Shown: positions 43,876 through 52,894, numbered from the stretch's first letter. The stretch is DNA of 64,000 nucleotides from Pelodictyon luteolum DSM 273 (GCF_000012485.1 NC_007512.1:993001-1057000), one strand, 5' to 3'. Numbers and translations: made by a program. Notes: generated from the sequence alone by a model not told the origin.

Positions 43876-43913
43876 TACATTATTATGTACAATGGAGTGT
43901 ACATAATAATGTA
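43876..43913. promoter_or_regulatory. 16-bp perfect inverted repeat before the Phd gene (operator-like)
   Basis: TACATTATTATGTACA (43876-43891) and its exact reverse complement TGTACATAATAATGTA (43898-43913) are separated by ATGGAG. Each arm is itself nearly a palindrome built on TGTACA. Such sites are typical operators of Phd/YefM-type autoregulators; the next gene encodes such a protein 68 bp downstream. Confidence 0.75.
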
Positions 43914-43920
43914 TTAAAAT

Positions 43921-43948
43921 AATGTGCTGGCGCTAATGTGCTGGCGCT
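43921..43948. repeat. 14-bp tandem direct repeat
   Basis: AATGTGCTGGCGCT occurs twice in tandem between the inverted repeat and the Phd gene, a possible second protein-binding site. Confidence 0.85.
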
Positions 43949-43981
43949 AACAGTATTGACAACAGGGCAGGTTTCAAGGGT

Positions 43982-44206
43982 ATGGAATGGATCAATGTTG
44001 AGGAGGATATCCGGCCGCTGTCGGAGTTCCGGGCGCATGCGGCCTCATTCGTCGATCATGTGAAGAGGACGCGGAGGCCACTTGTCCTGACGCAGCATGG
44101 CAAAAGCGCTGCAGTGCTGCTTGATGTGCGGGAGTACCAGCGGCTGGTGCTCTCTGCCGGAGGCGGCATGCCGGCGTCGGCTGGAGGAAAAGTGCCACCT
44201 CTGTAG
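43982..44206 (+). CDS. Orphan Phd/YefM-family antitoxin
   Basis: The 74-residue protein contains the Phd/YefM pattern (RPLSEFRAHAASFVDHVKRT, RRPLVLTQHGKSAAVLLDVR, EYQRL). A short tail of about 15 residues replaces the usual toxin-binding helix. No toxin gene follows; the next gene is a D,D-carboxypeptidase 91 bp on. It is either a solitary autorepressor or a relic whose toxin was lost. Confidence 0.85.
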   Translation: MEWINVEEDIRPLSEFRAHAASFVDHVKRTRRPLVLTQHGKSAAVLLDVREYQRLVLSAGGGMPASAGGKVPPL

Positions 44207-44297
44207 CCGCGGAGAACGAATTTTATACAGCAGATGTTTTGAAACCCGCGATGATTTTACGATACTTTACATTCTCATCTAAAATGGAGGGATTCTG

Positions 44298-45203
44298 ATG
44301 AAGCGGTTCGGGTTGAGTCTTGCGGCTCTCTTCTTTGCTGCACTGGTATCGCAGCTTTCCTTCTCCTCCCCTGCTGAAGCGTCGAGGCCCCCTGTCATCG
44401 ACTCCTATATCGTGAAGGATCTCGGGTATTCCCGGGTCTTCATGCAGAAAGACACCTCACGGCTCATCAGGCCGGCAAGCCTCACCAAGATCCTCACCGC
44501 GGTCATAGCGCTCGAGAGCGGAAAGCTCGACCAGGTAGTGGTCATCTCCCCTGAAGCAACCGGGGTGGAGCCTACCAAAGCCGGGTTCCGCCCCGGCGAC
44601 AGGATCCTGCTTCTGGATCTTGTGAAAGCCTCCATGGTCAACTCCAGCAATGACGCCGCCTTCGCCATCGCCATCCACCTCAGCGGCAGTGTCGAAAAGT
44701 TCGTCAGGGCCATGAACTACCGGGCCCGTGCCATCGGCATGAAGAGCTCCACCTTCACGAACCCCGCAGGGTTCGATACCGGCCGCTACACCGGCAACTA
44801 TTCAACGGCAGAGGACCTGCTCGCGCTGACGGAGTATGCCATCCACAATCCGCTTTTCAATGAGATCACCATGCTGGAATCCATCGTGGTCCGTGATAAA
44901 CGCTCCGGCAGGTATTACCTTCTCAGGACCCATAACAAACTGCTTGCACGCTATCCCTATGCCGTCGGCATCAAGACGGGGTTCACCCGCAGCGCAGGCA
45001 AGTGCCTCATCGCCCGTGCCCGCAAAGAGAACCGCGACATGCTGCTCGTCATGCTCAATGCAAAGGGCGACCGCTGGACGATGGCCGAAGAGATGTTCGA
45101 AAAAGCGTTTGCCGCTCCCGCCTCATCCCTGAGCCGGTATGCAGACGCGGATGGTACGGTTCAGGGCGGATCGGAATGGATGCATGGCGGGAGGATCGAG
45201 TGA
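44298..45203 (+). CDS. D-alanyl-D-alanine carboxypeptidase (S11 low-mass PBP)
   Basis: The 301-residue exported enzyme has a signal peptide (LSLAALFFAALVSQLSFSSP) and the active-site motifs SLTK (in IRPASLTKILTAV), SSN (MVNSSNDAAF) and KTG (VGIKTGFTRSAG). It removes the last D-Ala from peptidoglycan peptides. There is no clear C-terminal membrane anchor, as in short DacF-like enzymes. Its stop shares one base with the start of the next gene. Confidence 0.92.
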   Translation: MKRFGLSLAALFFAALVSQLSFSSPAEASRPPVIDSYIVKDLGYSRVFMQKDTSRLIRPASLTKILTAVIALESGKLDQVVVISPEATGVEPTKAGFRPGDRILLLDLVKASMVNSSNDAAFAIAIHLSGSVEKFVRAMNYRARAIGMKSSTFTNPAGFDTGRYTGNYSTAEDLLALTEYAIHNPLFNEITMLESIVVRDKRSGRYYLLRTHNKLLARYPYAVGIKTGFTRSAGKCLIARARKENRDMLLVMLNAKGDRWTMAEEMFEKAFAAPASSLSRYADADGTVQGGSEWMHGGRIE

Positions 45204-45508
45204 TGGTGCGCCATGTCGTCATGTGGCGTCTGAAGGAAGATGCCGGCGGAAAAGGACGGAAGGAGTATGCGGCGATGCTTGCCGGGGAGCTTGAGGGCCT
45301 CGGGGGACTCATTCCCGGCATTCTCTCAATCCAGGCCGGCGTGGACCACGGTTGCCCCGGGGAGGGATTTGACCTGGTGCTTGTTTCCGACTTCCCGGAC
45401 TGGGATGCGCTTGAGGCCTATCAGCTCCATCCGGAGCATGAGCGGGTACGCGCCCTTGTAGCCGGTGCGGCTGCTTCTCGTGCCGTTGTCGATTACCAAA
45501 TCAGCTGA
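45203..45508 (+). CDS. Dabb-family (stress-response alpha/beta-barrel) protein
   Basis: The 101-residue protein begins MVRHVVMWRLKEDAGGKG and continues GILSIQAGVD, FDLVLVSDFPDWDALEAYQL and HPEHERVRALV, the full Dabb pattern of small ferredoxin-like dimers. The ATG at 45203 overlaps the carboxypeptidase stop by one nucleotide (TGATG). The function is unknown. Confidence 0.85.
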   Translation: MVRHVVMWRLKEDAGGKGRKEYAAMLAGELEGLGGLIPGILSIQAGVDHGCPGEGFDLVLVSDFPDWDALEAYQLHPEHERVRALVAGAAASRAVVDYQIS

Positions 45509-45598
45509 CGCCCGGCCTGGCTTCTCATCCCGGACTGCTCTTCTTGCCGAAGACCGATAGAGCGCAGTGCGGCTTTTTTCTCTGTGCGGGGGGGAGGT

Positions 45599-45640
45599 AA
45601 AAAAAAGAGGCTGTCTCAGCACTACGTCTGTGGCAGCCTC
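45599..45640 (-). terminator. Intrinsic terminator of the histone-like gene
   Basis: On the minus strand, GAGGCTG (45640-45634) pairs with CAGCCTC (45613-45607) around a 20-nt loop, followed by T8-9. It lies 32 nt after the stop at 45672. Confidence 0.8.
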
Positions 45641-45671
45641 CAGTACTGTTTGTATGACCGGAAGGGGGGAT

Positions 45672-46022
45672 TCAGTCGGTCAGCGAGTCTTCTGCTTCAA
45701 TCCAGTCGTCGATATGCGATCCCGGCTGGCATCCTTTCTGCTCCCAGCGGTAGTAGGCTGCAATCCTGATCTGCTCCGCGCGGACCTCGGGGGAGACAGC
45801 TTTTGCGGATTTTGTTTTCTTGGCGGCAGCCTTCGGTTTTGCTGCGGCTTTGGCGGGGGCTTTTTTCACTGCTGCCGCTTTCTTTGCCGGTTCGGCTTTC
45901 CCTGCGGGTTCAGCTTTTTTTGCCGGTGCGGGTTTCTTTGCAGCTGCTTTTGCAGGAGCTTTCACTGCTGTTTTTTTTGCCGGAGTTTTCTCGGCTGCTT
46001 TTTCAGTCGTTTTTTTAGCCAT
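45672..46022 (-). CDS. Histone-H1-like Lys/Ala/Pro-rich protein with DUF2934 domain
   Basis: The 116-residue protein has a long basic low-complexity tail at its N-terminus (about 75 residues of [20 protein letters not shown] repeats) that resembles eukaryotic histone H1 tails and bacterial Hc1/AlgP proteins. It then has [20 protein letters not shown] and DDWIEAED, a DUF2934 domain. The tail should bind DNA without sequence specificity. The start at 46022 ([11 protein letters not shown]) fits the pattern. Confidence 0.82.
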   Translation of the reverse strand: MAKKTTEKAAEKTPAKKTAVKAPAKAAAKKPAPAKKAEPAGKAEPAKKAAAVKKAPAKAAAKPKAAAKKTKSAKAVSPEVRAEQIRIAAYYRWEQKGCQPGSHIDDWIEAEDSLTD

Positions 46023-46246
46023 GATGGTGTGAGTGCTTGAGAATTGCCGTTGTATGTTGCTGAGCTCTCTTTTTTCAGTCCGTCATCCCGATTGGTGAAG
46101 CGGGCCGGATATGGAATTAATTTTCTGAAGATACGAAATAATCTTGTATAGGGAGATTCAGTGCGTTATTTTTTTCAACACTGTAACCTCCTCCGGGACT
46201 TGTTGTTGCTCTGGTTGCGGGCAGGTATTTCCATCAAGGTCAGCGG

Positions 46247-48127
46247 GTGCACATGAATCGGTCCAATAAAGGCAAGCGGAACTGGAAAAGGAACCTGCGG
46301 GTTTTTTTCTATGCCGTCCTGCGCAAAAGCCGATACCTGAAGGGCAACCACAGGACTTTTTTCCGCCTCTCGCTCGACGCCCTGCTGGTACAGCTCAACC
46401 TGAACCAGGATTTCCCCTTTCTTTTCGTTGCCATCTTTGTCGGCCTTACGACCGGCTACGTGGCCGTCATGTTCCATGACGCCATTCTGCTGCTCAGCTC
46501 CTTTCTGTTCGGCACGGCTGAGGTGTTGCCGGCCAACTGGCGTTATTTCCTCATTCCCTTCATTCCCGCTCTCGGCGGTCTGGTGGTGGGTCTCTACAAT
46601 GCCTATGTGGTCAAGAGCCGTCCCGGCCACGGCCTTGCCTCGGTCATCAAGGCCGTGGCACAGAACAACGGAGTGATCGGCAGGCGCCACTGGATCCACA
46701 AGACGTTCACCTCCGTCATGAGTATCGGTACGGGAGGCGGCGGCGGCAGGGAAGCGCCGATTCTCCAGGTCGGTGCGGCCATCGGTTCGACCGTCGGCCA
46801 GATGCTTAAGTTTTCTCCCGACAGGACGAGGACGCTGCTCGGCTGCGGAGCGGCCGCCGGTCTTGCCGCGGTGTTCAACGCCCCCATCGGCGGCGTGATG
46901 TTTGCCATCGAGGTGATCCTCGGCGACTTCAGCGTCAAGACCTTCAGCCCCATCGTCGTCGCCGCTGTCGTCGGCACCGTCCTCTCCCGCAGCTTTCTCG
47001 GGAGCTCTCCGACCTTCCAGGTTCCGCCCTACACCCTTGTCTCCAACCTTGAACTGCCGCTCTACTTCATCCTCGGGGTGCTGGCCGGTCTGTCGGCGGT
47101 GCTCTTCATCAAAACCTACTACTCCATCGAGGAGTGGTTCAACCGCATCGAAAAACGCTTCGGCCTTCCCGTCTGGGCCGTTCCGGCCATCGGCGGACTC
47201 GGCTGCGGCCTCATCTGCATGTGGCTGCCGGGTCTCTACGGGTTCAGCTATGCCGTTGTCGACAGTGCGCTGAGGGGCGAGGAGACCTGGACCGGCATGA
47301 TCAGCGTCTACCTTTTGAAGCCGGTCGTTGCCGGCCTCAGTGTCGGTTCGGGCGGTTCGGGCGGCATGTTCGCCCCTGCCATGAAAATGGGCGCCATGCT
47401 TGGCGGCATGTTCGGAAAGCTCGTCAACATGCTGGTGCCCGGCATGACGGCCGCCTCCGGCGCGTATGCCCTTGTCGGCATGGGGGCCCTGACGGCCGGC
47501 ATCATGCGGGCCCCGATGACCGTCATCCTCATCCTTTTTGAAGTGACGGGCCAGTACGAGATCGTGCTGCCCATCATGTTTGCCGCTGTGACCTCGGCCC
47601 TCATCGCACGGCTGGCGTATCGTCACTCCATGGAGACCTATGTGCTGGAGAAAGAGGGTGTGCGGGTCGGCTACGGCATCGCGCTGTCGGTTGCCGAGAA
47701 CATCAGCGTGCTTGATGTGATGCGCACCGACTTCATCAAGTTCAATGACGTGACGAGGGTAGAAAAGGTGCTGGAGGTCTTCCACAGCACTCCCGAATCG
47801 AACTTCCTCGTCACTAATGACGAAAACCAGTTCGTGGGGATGATCCGTCTTGAGGAGATGAGCATCATTCTGCGTGACGGCATGTTCGCAGGGCTGATTG
47901 CCGAGGACGTCATGAAAAAAGAGGTCCCGGTGCTCTACGACTCCTCGAAGCTCGATGAAGCCCTGAAGTTCTTCGAGGTCGCCGATTATACCAACGTGCT
48001 TCCCGTCATTTCAAAGCGCTCCGGCAAGCTGCTCGGCATCGTCCGGCAGGAAGAAGCGTTCTCCTACTACCGCAAGCAGATGAACCTCTATGGTTCAGAC
48101 GGCGCTGATCCCTCCCGGTCGGCATGA
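46247..48127 (+). CDS. ClC-type chloride channel/antiporter with CBS domains
   Basis: The 626-residue protein has the ClC membrane core: GTGGGGGREAPILQVGAAIG holds the gating Glu (GREAP in place of GKEGP), GSGGSGGMFAPAMKMGA is the GxFxP region, and PGHGLASVIKA stands where GSGIP normally lies. Two CBS domains follow (about 495-545 and 560-615). The changes at the anion-site loops mean transport mode (channel or H+ antiport) cannot be told by motif alone. A second start is possible at 46253. Confidence 0.9.
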   Translation: MHMNRSNKGKRNWKRNLRVFFYAVLRKSRYLKGNHRTFFRLSLDALLVQLNLNQDFPFLFVAIFVGLTTGYVAVMFHDAILLLSSFLFGTAEVLPANWRYFLIPFIPALGGLVVGLYNAYVVKSRPGHGLASVIKAVAQNNGVIGRRHWIHKTFTSVMSIGTGGGGGREAPILQVGAAIGSTVGQMLKFSPDRTRTLLGCGAAAGLAAVFNAPIGGVMFAIEVILGDFSVKTFSPIVVAAVVGTVLSRSFLGSSPTFQVPPYTLVSNLELPLYFILGVLAGLSAVLFIKTYYSIEEWFNRIEKRFGLPVWAVPAIGGLGCGLICMWLPGLYGFSYAVVDSALRGEETWTGMISVYLLKPVVAGLSVGSGGSGGMFAPAMKMGAMLGGMFGKLVNMLVPGMTAASGAYALVGMGALTAGIMRAPMTVILILFEVTGQYEIVLPIMFAAVTSALIARLAYRHSMETYVLEKEGVRVGYGIALSVAENISVLDVMRTDFIKFNDVTRVEKVLEVFHSTPESNFLVTNDENQFVGMIRLEEMSIILRDGMFAGLIAEDVMKKEVPVLYDSSKLDEALKFFEVADYTNVLPVISKRSGKLLGIVRQEEAFSYYRKQMNLYGSDGADPSRSA

Positions 48128-48180
48128 TCTCCACTCCTCCGATGCCGCCCCCTGTACCCTTTTCTGATCTATGGCCTCCC

Positions 48181-48243
48181 CATCCGGCAGTGCTACCGTC
48201 CGGCAGTACCCCCATCCGGCAGTACGCCCATCCGGCAGTACCC
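48181..48243. repeat. Degenerate tandem repeat CCATCCGGCAGTAC
   Basis: Four successive copies of a 14-16-bp unit (CATCCGGCAGTGCTA, CCGTCCGGCAGTACC, CCCATCCGGCAGTACG, CCCATCCGGCAGTACC) lie between the ClC and DUF89 genes. Confidence 0.85.
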
Positions 48244-48266
48244 TAACCCGTAAAGACTTTCTACCT

Positions 48267-49178
48267 ATGGACCACAAGAGAAGTATCCCCCCGGCATGCT
48301 ATCCCTGTCTTTTCCAGCAGCTCCACTCCCTGGTGAAGATCACGGGGATGCATGAGGCGGACGGCAAAAGGCTCTTTGAGCACTCAATGCGCCAACTGCT
48401 TGAAACCGGAGGGGAGGGCATTGTCGTGCAGCATGTCGTAAGGAGCGCTACCGACCTGGCCGCTGCATTGATGGACATGGGGGGCATGGGTGAGGATGAG
48501 TACGATCCCTATCGGGCGATCAAGCAGCGTTCGAACGATCTGGCACTGACGTATGCCGGGGAGTTCCGCCGGAAGATCCTGGAGGCCCCGGACCAGCTTG
48601 CCTATGGCGTGCTGATTGCCGCAGCGGGCAACATCATCGATTTCGGTGCCAAACAGCACGGATCGCTGGATGTGGAGGCCGAACTCAGGAGCCTTGACCT
48701 GCATGAATTCGGCCGCTTTGATTTCCAGGAGTTTTCCTCACGCCTCGCTACGACGAGGCGGCTGCTCTACATCTGCGATAATGCCGGAGAGATTGTCTTC
48801 GACAGGCTTTTCATCGAGATCCTGAAACGCACGTATCCGGAACTTGACGTTACCTGTGCGGTGAGGGAGCGCCCGGTCATCAACGATGCTGTGGCCAGTG
48901 ATGCCCTTTACATAGGCCTTGACGAAGTCGCCCGGGTGGTCTCATCCGGCAGTGTGTATCCCGGTACCCTGACTGAAGAGACTTCGCCCCTATTCAGGCA
49001 GCTGTTCAGGGACGCGGACCTCATCATTTCAAAAGGACAGGGCAATTTTGAAACCCTTCATGCCGAAGCCGATCGGCGTATGTTTTTCATCCTCCGGATC
49101 AAGTGCGATCCTGTTGCCGTGCTCTCGGGCGTTGCCAAAGGTGCGCTGGTCCTCATGCAGGGGGGTGGAGGCATGTAA
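48267..49178 (+). CDS. DUF89/ARMT1-like damage-control phosphatase
   Basis: The 303-residue protein has CYPCLFQQ near the start, ICDNAGEIVFDRLFIE (metal and phosphate site), VRERPVINDA and SKGQGNFETLHAE, all core motifs of DUF89 metal-dependent phosphatases that remove damaged or excess phosphometabolites. The ATG at 48267 begins right before the family start; upstream sequence is the tandem repeat, so the longer frame is unlikely. Confidence 0.87.
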   Translation: MDHKRSIPPACYPCLFQQLHSLVKITGMHEADGKRLFEHSMRQLLETGGEGIVVQHVVRSATDLAAALMDMGGMGEDEYDPYRAIKQRSNDLALTYAGEFRRKILEAPDQLAYGVLIAAAGNIIDFGAKQHGSLDVEAELRSLDLHEFGRFDFQEFSSRLATTRRLLYICDNAGEIVFDRLFIEILKRTYPELDVTCAVRERPVINDAVASDALYIGLDEVARVVSSGSVYPGTLTEETSPLFRQLFRDADLIISKGQGNFETLHAEADRRMFFILRIKCDPVAVLSGVAKGALVLMQGGGGM

Positions 49179-49205
49179 CGAAGGGGTTAGGCAGGAAGGG
49201 CCTGC

Positions 49206-50225
49206 CTATCGTTTCCCGAGCGCCGTGAACGCCACGACGAAGATGATTGTCACGGCTTCCATCACCATGAAGATGTCTTTCGGCACATAGGCGTTCACCG
49301 CCAGCCCGCCGTATTCCAGAAAAGCCAGGAAGCCGGCCGAAACCACCAGCCAGAGCGGATGTGCACCGGCAAGCAGTGCCGCCGCAATCCCTGTGAACCC
49401 GGCGCCCCCGGTCATTCCGGCTTCGTAGAAATGTTTATAGCCGAGCACCAGGTTGGCTGCAGCGAGCCCTGCCGCGGCACCGCCGAGCGCCATGGCCGCC
49501 ATGACATGCCGTTCAGGCTGTATGCCCGCATGCCGGGCTGCTTCAGGCCGCAGCCCCGCAGCGCGCATTTCGAACCCGAACCGTGTTTTGAAGATGAGCA
49601 GGTAGAAGATGAGGGCGGCCGCGAGGGCGAGGAACAGGGACGGGTTCGCGGGTGCATTCCTGAACCAGCCGCCGAGAGCAGAGAATGTCGGGATGATGGC
49701 GGAGCCGGCAATCGGCGCCGTATGGACGGTGGAGGGAAGGGCAAAGTGACGGGTAAGCAGATATCCTGCGATGCCTTCGGCGATGAAGTTCAGCATGATG
49801 GTCGAGATCACTTCGCTGACCCCGAACCGTGTTTTCAGGAGTGCGGCCATGGCGGCCCAGAGTGCTCCGGCCGTCATGGCGGCAAGGATGCACGCCGATA
49901 CCGATACCGGAGACGCGAGCCCCGCGGGCAGCAGTGCTCCCGTTACGGCGGCCGCAAATGCCCCCATGAGGAGCTGTCCCTGCGCCCCGATGTTGAAGAG
50001 GCGGAGCCGGAAGGGGAGTGCTACGGCAAGCGCGGTACAGATGAGCGTGGTGGTGCGGAACAGCACCTGCCCCTGTCCGTAGGGTGAGGTGAGGGTCGCA
50101 TGGAGCATTTTCGAGAAGATCATGCCGGGATCGCGTCCCGAGAGGGCTATGATGCAGGCGTTCAAAAGGAGAGCCGCCAGTACGGAGACGAGGGGGACGA
50201 GCATCGTCCGGGTTGAGGGTTTCAT
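49206..50225 (-). CDS. ABC permease, BMP/nucleoside-importer type
   Basis: The 339-residue membrane protein has the fold of the branched-chain/nucleoside ABC permeases (GQGQVLFRTTTLICTALAVA, RLRLFNIGAQGQLLMGAF, STIMLNFIAEGIAGYL and MRAAGLRPEAARHAGI), like YufP/NupP. It lies 11 nt after the ATPase gene in transcription order. The second permease and the BMP lipoprotein usual in this family are not in the window. Confidence 0.85.
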   Translation of the reverse strand: MKPSTRTMLVPLVSVLAALLLNACIIALSGRDPGMIFSKMLHATLTSPYGQGQVLFRTTTLICTALAVALPFRLRLFNIGAQGQLLMGAFAAAVTGALLPAGLASPVSVSACILAAMTAGALWAAMAALLKTRFGVSEVISTIMLNFIAEGIAGYLLTRHFALPSTVHTAPIAGSAIIPTFSALGGWFRNAPANPSLFLALAAALIFYLLIFKTRFGFEMRAAGLRPEAARHAGIQPERHVMAAMALGGAAAGLAAANLVLGYKHFYEAGMTGGAGFTGIAAALLAGAHPLWLVVSAGFLAFLEYGGLAVNAYVPKDIFMVMEAVTIIFVVAFTALGKR

Positions 50226-50236
50226 GGGGGGGGCGG

Positions 50237-51778
50237 TCAGGTGATGTGAAGCCCGATTTCTCTATGGAACAGAATGCCCTCGGTACGTTTCCTGGCGGTC
50301 TCCTCCATGCCGAATTCGTGGCGGATGGTGCCGCGGTAGAGGCAGCCGATGCGGGTTGAGAGGGCGGTGAGTTCCTCGAGTTCTGTTGATATGAGGAGAA
50401 TGGCCATTCCCGCCCGGCGTGCTTCGAGGATCTTCGGGTGGATGGACTCTATGGCTCCGATGTCGACCCCGCGGGTGGGCTGGGCGAGGATGAGGAGTGA
50501 AATTCCCGGCCGCGTGAGTTCGCGGGCGACCACCACTTTCTGCTGGTTGCCGCCGGAGAGTGACAGGAGCGGCTGAAACTCGGGGTCGGGGCAGCGGATG
50601 TCGTACTCCTTGACGAGTCGCGCCGTGCATGCTTCGATGGCCGCTTTGCTGAAGCCCGGGCCCCGATGGAACGCTTTTTCCCGGTGCCGTCCGAGGATGA
50701 GGTTCAGCGATACGGGAAACTCTCCGACCACGGCGTCGCGAAGGCGGTTTTCGGGCACCTGCGACAGGCCGAGGCCCGAGATCTCATCCGGCCGGAGTCC
50801 TGATAGCGGAACGCCCTTGAGGAGGACCTCGCCGCTGGTGACGCAGCCGTGAGGCACATGCCCCCCGAGTACCTGAAGGAGTTCGGCCTGCCCGTTACCC
50901 TCAACCCCGGCAATGCCGTAGATCTCGCCGGCACGTATCGTGAAGCTGAGCCCCCGGAGCTTTTCTGCGCCTTTCGGCAGACGAAACCGGAGGTCCCGGA
51001 CTTCAAGCACCCTTTCCCGGGGCTCGTGCGCCGGGTTTTCGAGCTGCAGCGAAACGCTTCTGCCTACCATCATTTCCGCCAGTTCCTGACGCGAGACACT
51101 CCCGGCCGGCATGGTGCCGACGATCCGGCCTTTCTGCATGACGCTGAGCGTGTCGGCTACGCTGAGCACTTCGTCGAGCTTGTGGGTGATGAGGATGATG
51201 GTGCGGCCTTTTGCCGAGAGAGCGCGGAGGGTGTCGAACAGCCGCCCGGTCTCCTGCGGGGTCAGCACTGCGGTGGGTTCGTCCAGGATCATGATGGATG
51301 CATCGCGCAAAAGGAGCTTCAGCAGCTCCACCCGCTGTTCTTCGCCTACGCTGAGATCCCCGCAGCGTGCGTCGGGATCGACCTCGAGCCCGTAGGCTTC
51401 GGCGCACCCCCTGACCATGGAGCGGATTTTCTGTTTCGGTACCGGGCTGAGGAGCCTACTCTGTTCGTGACCGAGCATGATGTTTTCGGCAACGGTGAGC
51501 TCTGGGACCAGCATGAAATGCTGGTGGAGCATGCCGATACCGGCTTTTATGGCCTGGCGCGGGGATGCAAACACAGCAGGGCGTCCCTTGATGAAGAGCG
51601 TGCCCGATGCCGGGCGACAGAGTCCCGCGATGATTTTCATGAGGGTGCTTTTGCCGGCGCCGTTTTCCCCGACGACGGCATGGATGGAGCCTTCACCGAT
51701 TTCGAGGCTCACATTGTCCACCGCCGTGATGCCCCCGAACCGCATCGTCATCCCCTGTACCCCTACTGCTGCTGCCAT
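50237..51778 (-). CDS. Double-domain ABC ATPase, BMP/nucleoside type
   Basis: The 513-residue protein has two ATPase halves. The first has Walker A VVGENGAGKSTLMK, LHQHFMLVPELTVAENI, signature DLSVGEEQRVELLKLL and IMILDEPTAVLTPQE. The second has GIAGVEGNGQAELL in place of Walker A, the signature LSGGNQQKVVVAREL, and LILAQPTRGVD, as in the sugar/nucleoside importer family (RbsA, YufO). It precedes the permease in the same operon. Confidence 0.9.
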   Translation of the reverse strand: MAAAVGVQGMTMRFGGITAVDNVSLEIGEGSIHAVVGENGAGKSTLMKIIAGLCRPASGTLFIKGRPAVFASPRQAIKAGIGMLHQHFMLVPELTVAENIMLGHEQSRLLSPVPKQKIRSMVRGCAEAYGLEVDPDARCGDLSVGEEQRVELLKLLLRDASIMILDEPTAVLTPQETGRLFDTLRALSAKGRTIILITHKLDEVLSVADTLSVMQKGRIVGTMPAGSVSRQELAEMMVGRSVSLQLENPAHEPRERVLEVRDLRFRLPKGAEKLRGLSFTIRAGEIYGIAGVEGNGQAELLQVLGGHVPHGCVTSGEVLLKGVPLSGLRPDEISGLGLSQVPENRLRDAVVGEFPVSLNLILGRHREKAFHRGPGFSKAAIEACTARLVKEYDIRCPDPEFQPLLSLSGGNQQKVVVARELTRPGISLLILAQPTRGVDIGAIESIHPKILEARRAGMAILLISTELEELTALSTRIGCLYRGTIRHEFGMEETARKRTEGILFHREIGLHIT

Positions 51779-51807
51779 AGTGACTATCGTTGGTGCCGTT
51801 GTGGTTC

Positions 51808-52764
51808 CTACAGCCAGACGAGGACCGTCTTGATCGATTCCTTGCTGTCGAGCGCCGTACGGTAGGCACGCTCGTATTCTGCAACGGGGAAGATGTTGGT
51901 GAAGAACTTCTCGCTGTCGATGGTGCCGGCTTCAAGTTCCCGGACAGCCCGCTCCATCTGTTCAAGCGTCGTGATGCTCGAGCAGATGATGACCGGCTCT
52001 TTGTGCTGGAGAAGGCGGTAGTCGTAGGCCATTACTTCATAGCTGCCCATGAGCAGGATTTTTGCCTGCTGCTGCATAAGGCGGGCGGCTTTTTCCACAA
52101 GGAGGATCCTTCCGGTGGTTTCAACAACAAGGTCGTACTTGCCGTTGAACTCCCCGGTGAAGTCGCCGATGTCGAGCGCGATGTGTTCGGCATGGGAGAG
52201 CTGGCCGCGGACGGCGAAGGTTTCGACAGCGTCGATTGATGTGACGCCGAGGCGGTGGAGGTACTCGACCACCATCAGGCCGACTGAGCCGAGCCCGAGC
52301 ACCAGCACTCTTGAGTCAGCGCTCACACCCGCTTTATCGATGCCGCTTATCGCATAGGCGAGTAGTCCCGTCAGGAGGTCGCGGTGTATCGGCGCACGGC
52401 CGAGGGGGAGCAGGTTTTCACGTGCTGTCGGGATCACCTCGGCGTGGCATCCGTAATAGGGTTCCACTCCGGTCCATCGGTCTCCTTTGAAGGCATAGAC
52501 GAAGTCGCCGGGGTGGAGGTCGCTGACTTCCGCTCCTACCGAGAGAACCTGTCCGATGGCTTCGCTGCCGGGCAGGAGGGGGTAGTTCAGTACCCTGCTG
52601 GAAACCGGCTTGTTGGTAAGGAGCAGGCGGTCAAGACCAGGAGTGATGGTGCTTGCGATGGTTTTCACCATGACGTCCCGGGGGCCCGAGGCATCGTATG
52701 CGGTGTGCTGGAGCTTCAGCTTGTTTGCTTTCTGGAGGACGAGTGCTTTTGCGGTTCCCTGCAT
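51808..52764 (-). CDS. bchC: Bacteriochlorophyllide a dehydrogenase BchC
   Basis: The 318-residue protein is a medium-chain dehydrogenase-like enzyme: TITPGLDRLLLTNKP, YPLLPGSEAIGQVLSVG, the nucleotide loop VLVLGLGSVGLMVVEYL and LLTGLLAYAISGID. These match BchC, which oxidises the 3-hydroxyethyl group of bacteriochlorophyllide a to acetyl. It lacks the zinc-site Cys of classical alcohol dehydrogenases, as does BchC. It lies 30 nt upstream of the ABC ATPase in transcription order. Confidence 0.82.
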   Translation of the reverse strand: MQGTAKALVLQKANKLKLQHTAYDASGPRDVMVKTIASTITPGLDRLLLTNKPVSSRVLNYPLLPGSEAIGQVLSVGAEVSDLHPGDFVYAFKGDRWTGVEPYYGCHAEVIPTARENLLPLGRAPIHRDLLTGLLAYAISGIDKAGVSADSRVLVLGLGSVGLMVVEYLHRLGVTSIDAVETFAVRGQLSHAEHIALDIGDFTGEFNGKYDLVVETTGRILLVEKAARLMQQQAKILLMGSYEVMAYDYRLLQHKEPVIICSSITTLEQMERAVRELEAGTIDSEKFFTNIFPVAEYERAYRTALDSKESIKTVLVWL

Positions 52765-52845
52765 GAGGATGGATTGGCTGCGTTCTTGGTTGACGGTACC
52801 ATTGCAAGCGTAAGGTACGAAAAGCCGGAGCGCCCGTCAACTGAC

Positions 52846-52873
52846 GTCCGCACCGGGGGGGTACGGTGCGGAC
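52846..52873. terminator. Hairpin between symporter and bchC
   Basis: GTCCGCACCG (52846-52855) pairs perfectly with CGGTGCGGAC (52864-52873), with an 8-nt G-rich loop. It lies 22 nt beyond the symporter stop (minus strand). There is no T-run, so the terminator call is moderate. Confidence 0.5.
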
Positions 52874-52894
52874 AGAGATGGCTCGTTATTTCCG

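Noticed and set aside
45567..46040. Cys/Phe/Gly-rich plus-strand frame of 157 residues
   Set aside because: The Cys/Phe repeats arise from reading the Lys/Ala codons of the histone-like gene backwards; no start signal.
46175..47785. 536-residue minus-strand open frame rich in His, Asp and Gly
   Set aside because: It is the antisense shadow of the ClC gene (high-G+C coding DNA), with no motifs or ribosome site.
50849..51865. 338-residue plus-strand open frame
   Set aside because: Antisense to the ABC ATPase with its clear Walker and signature motifs.
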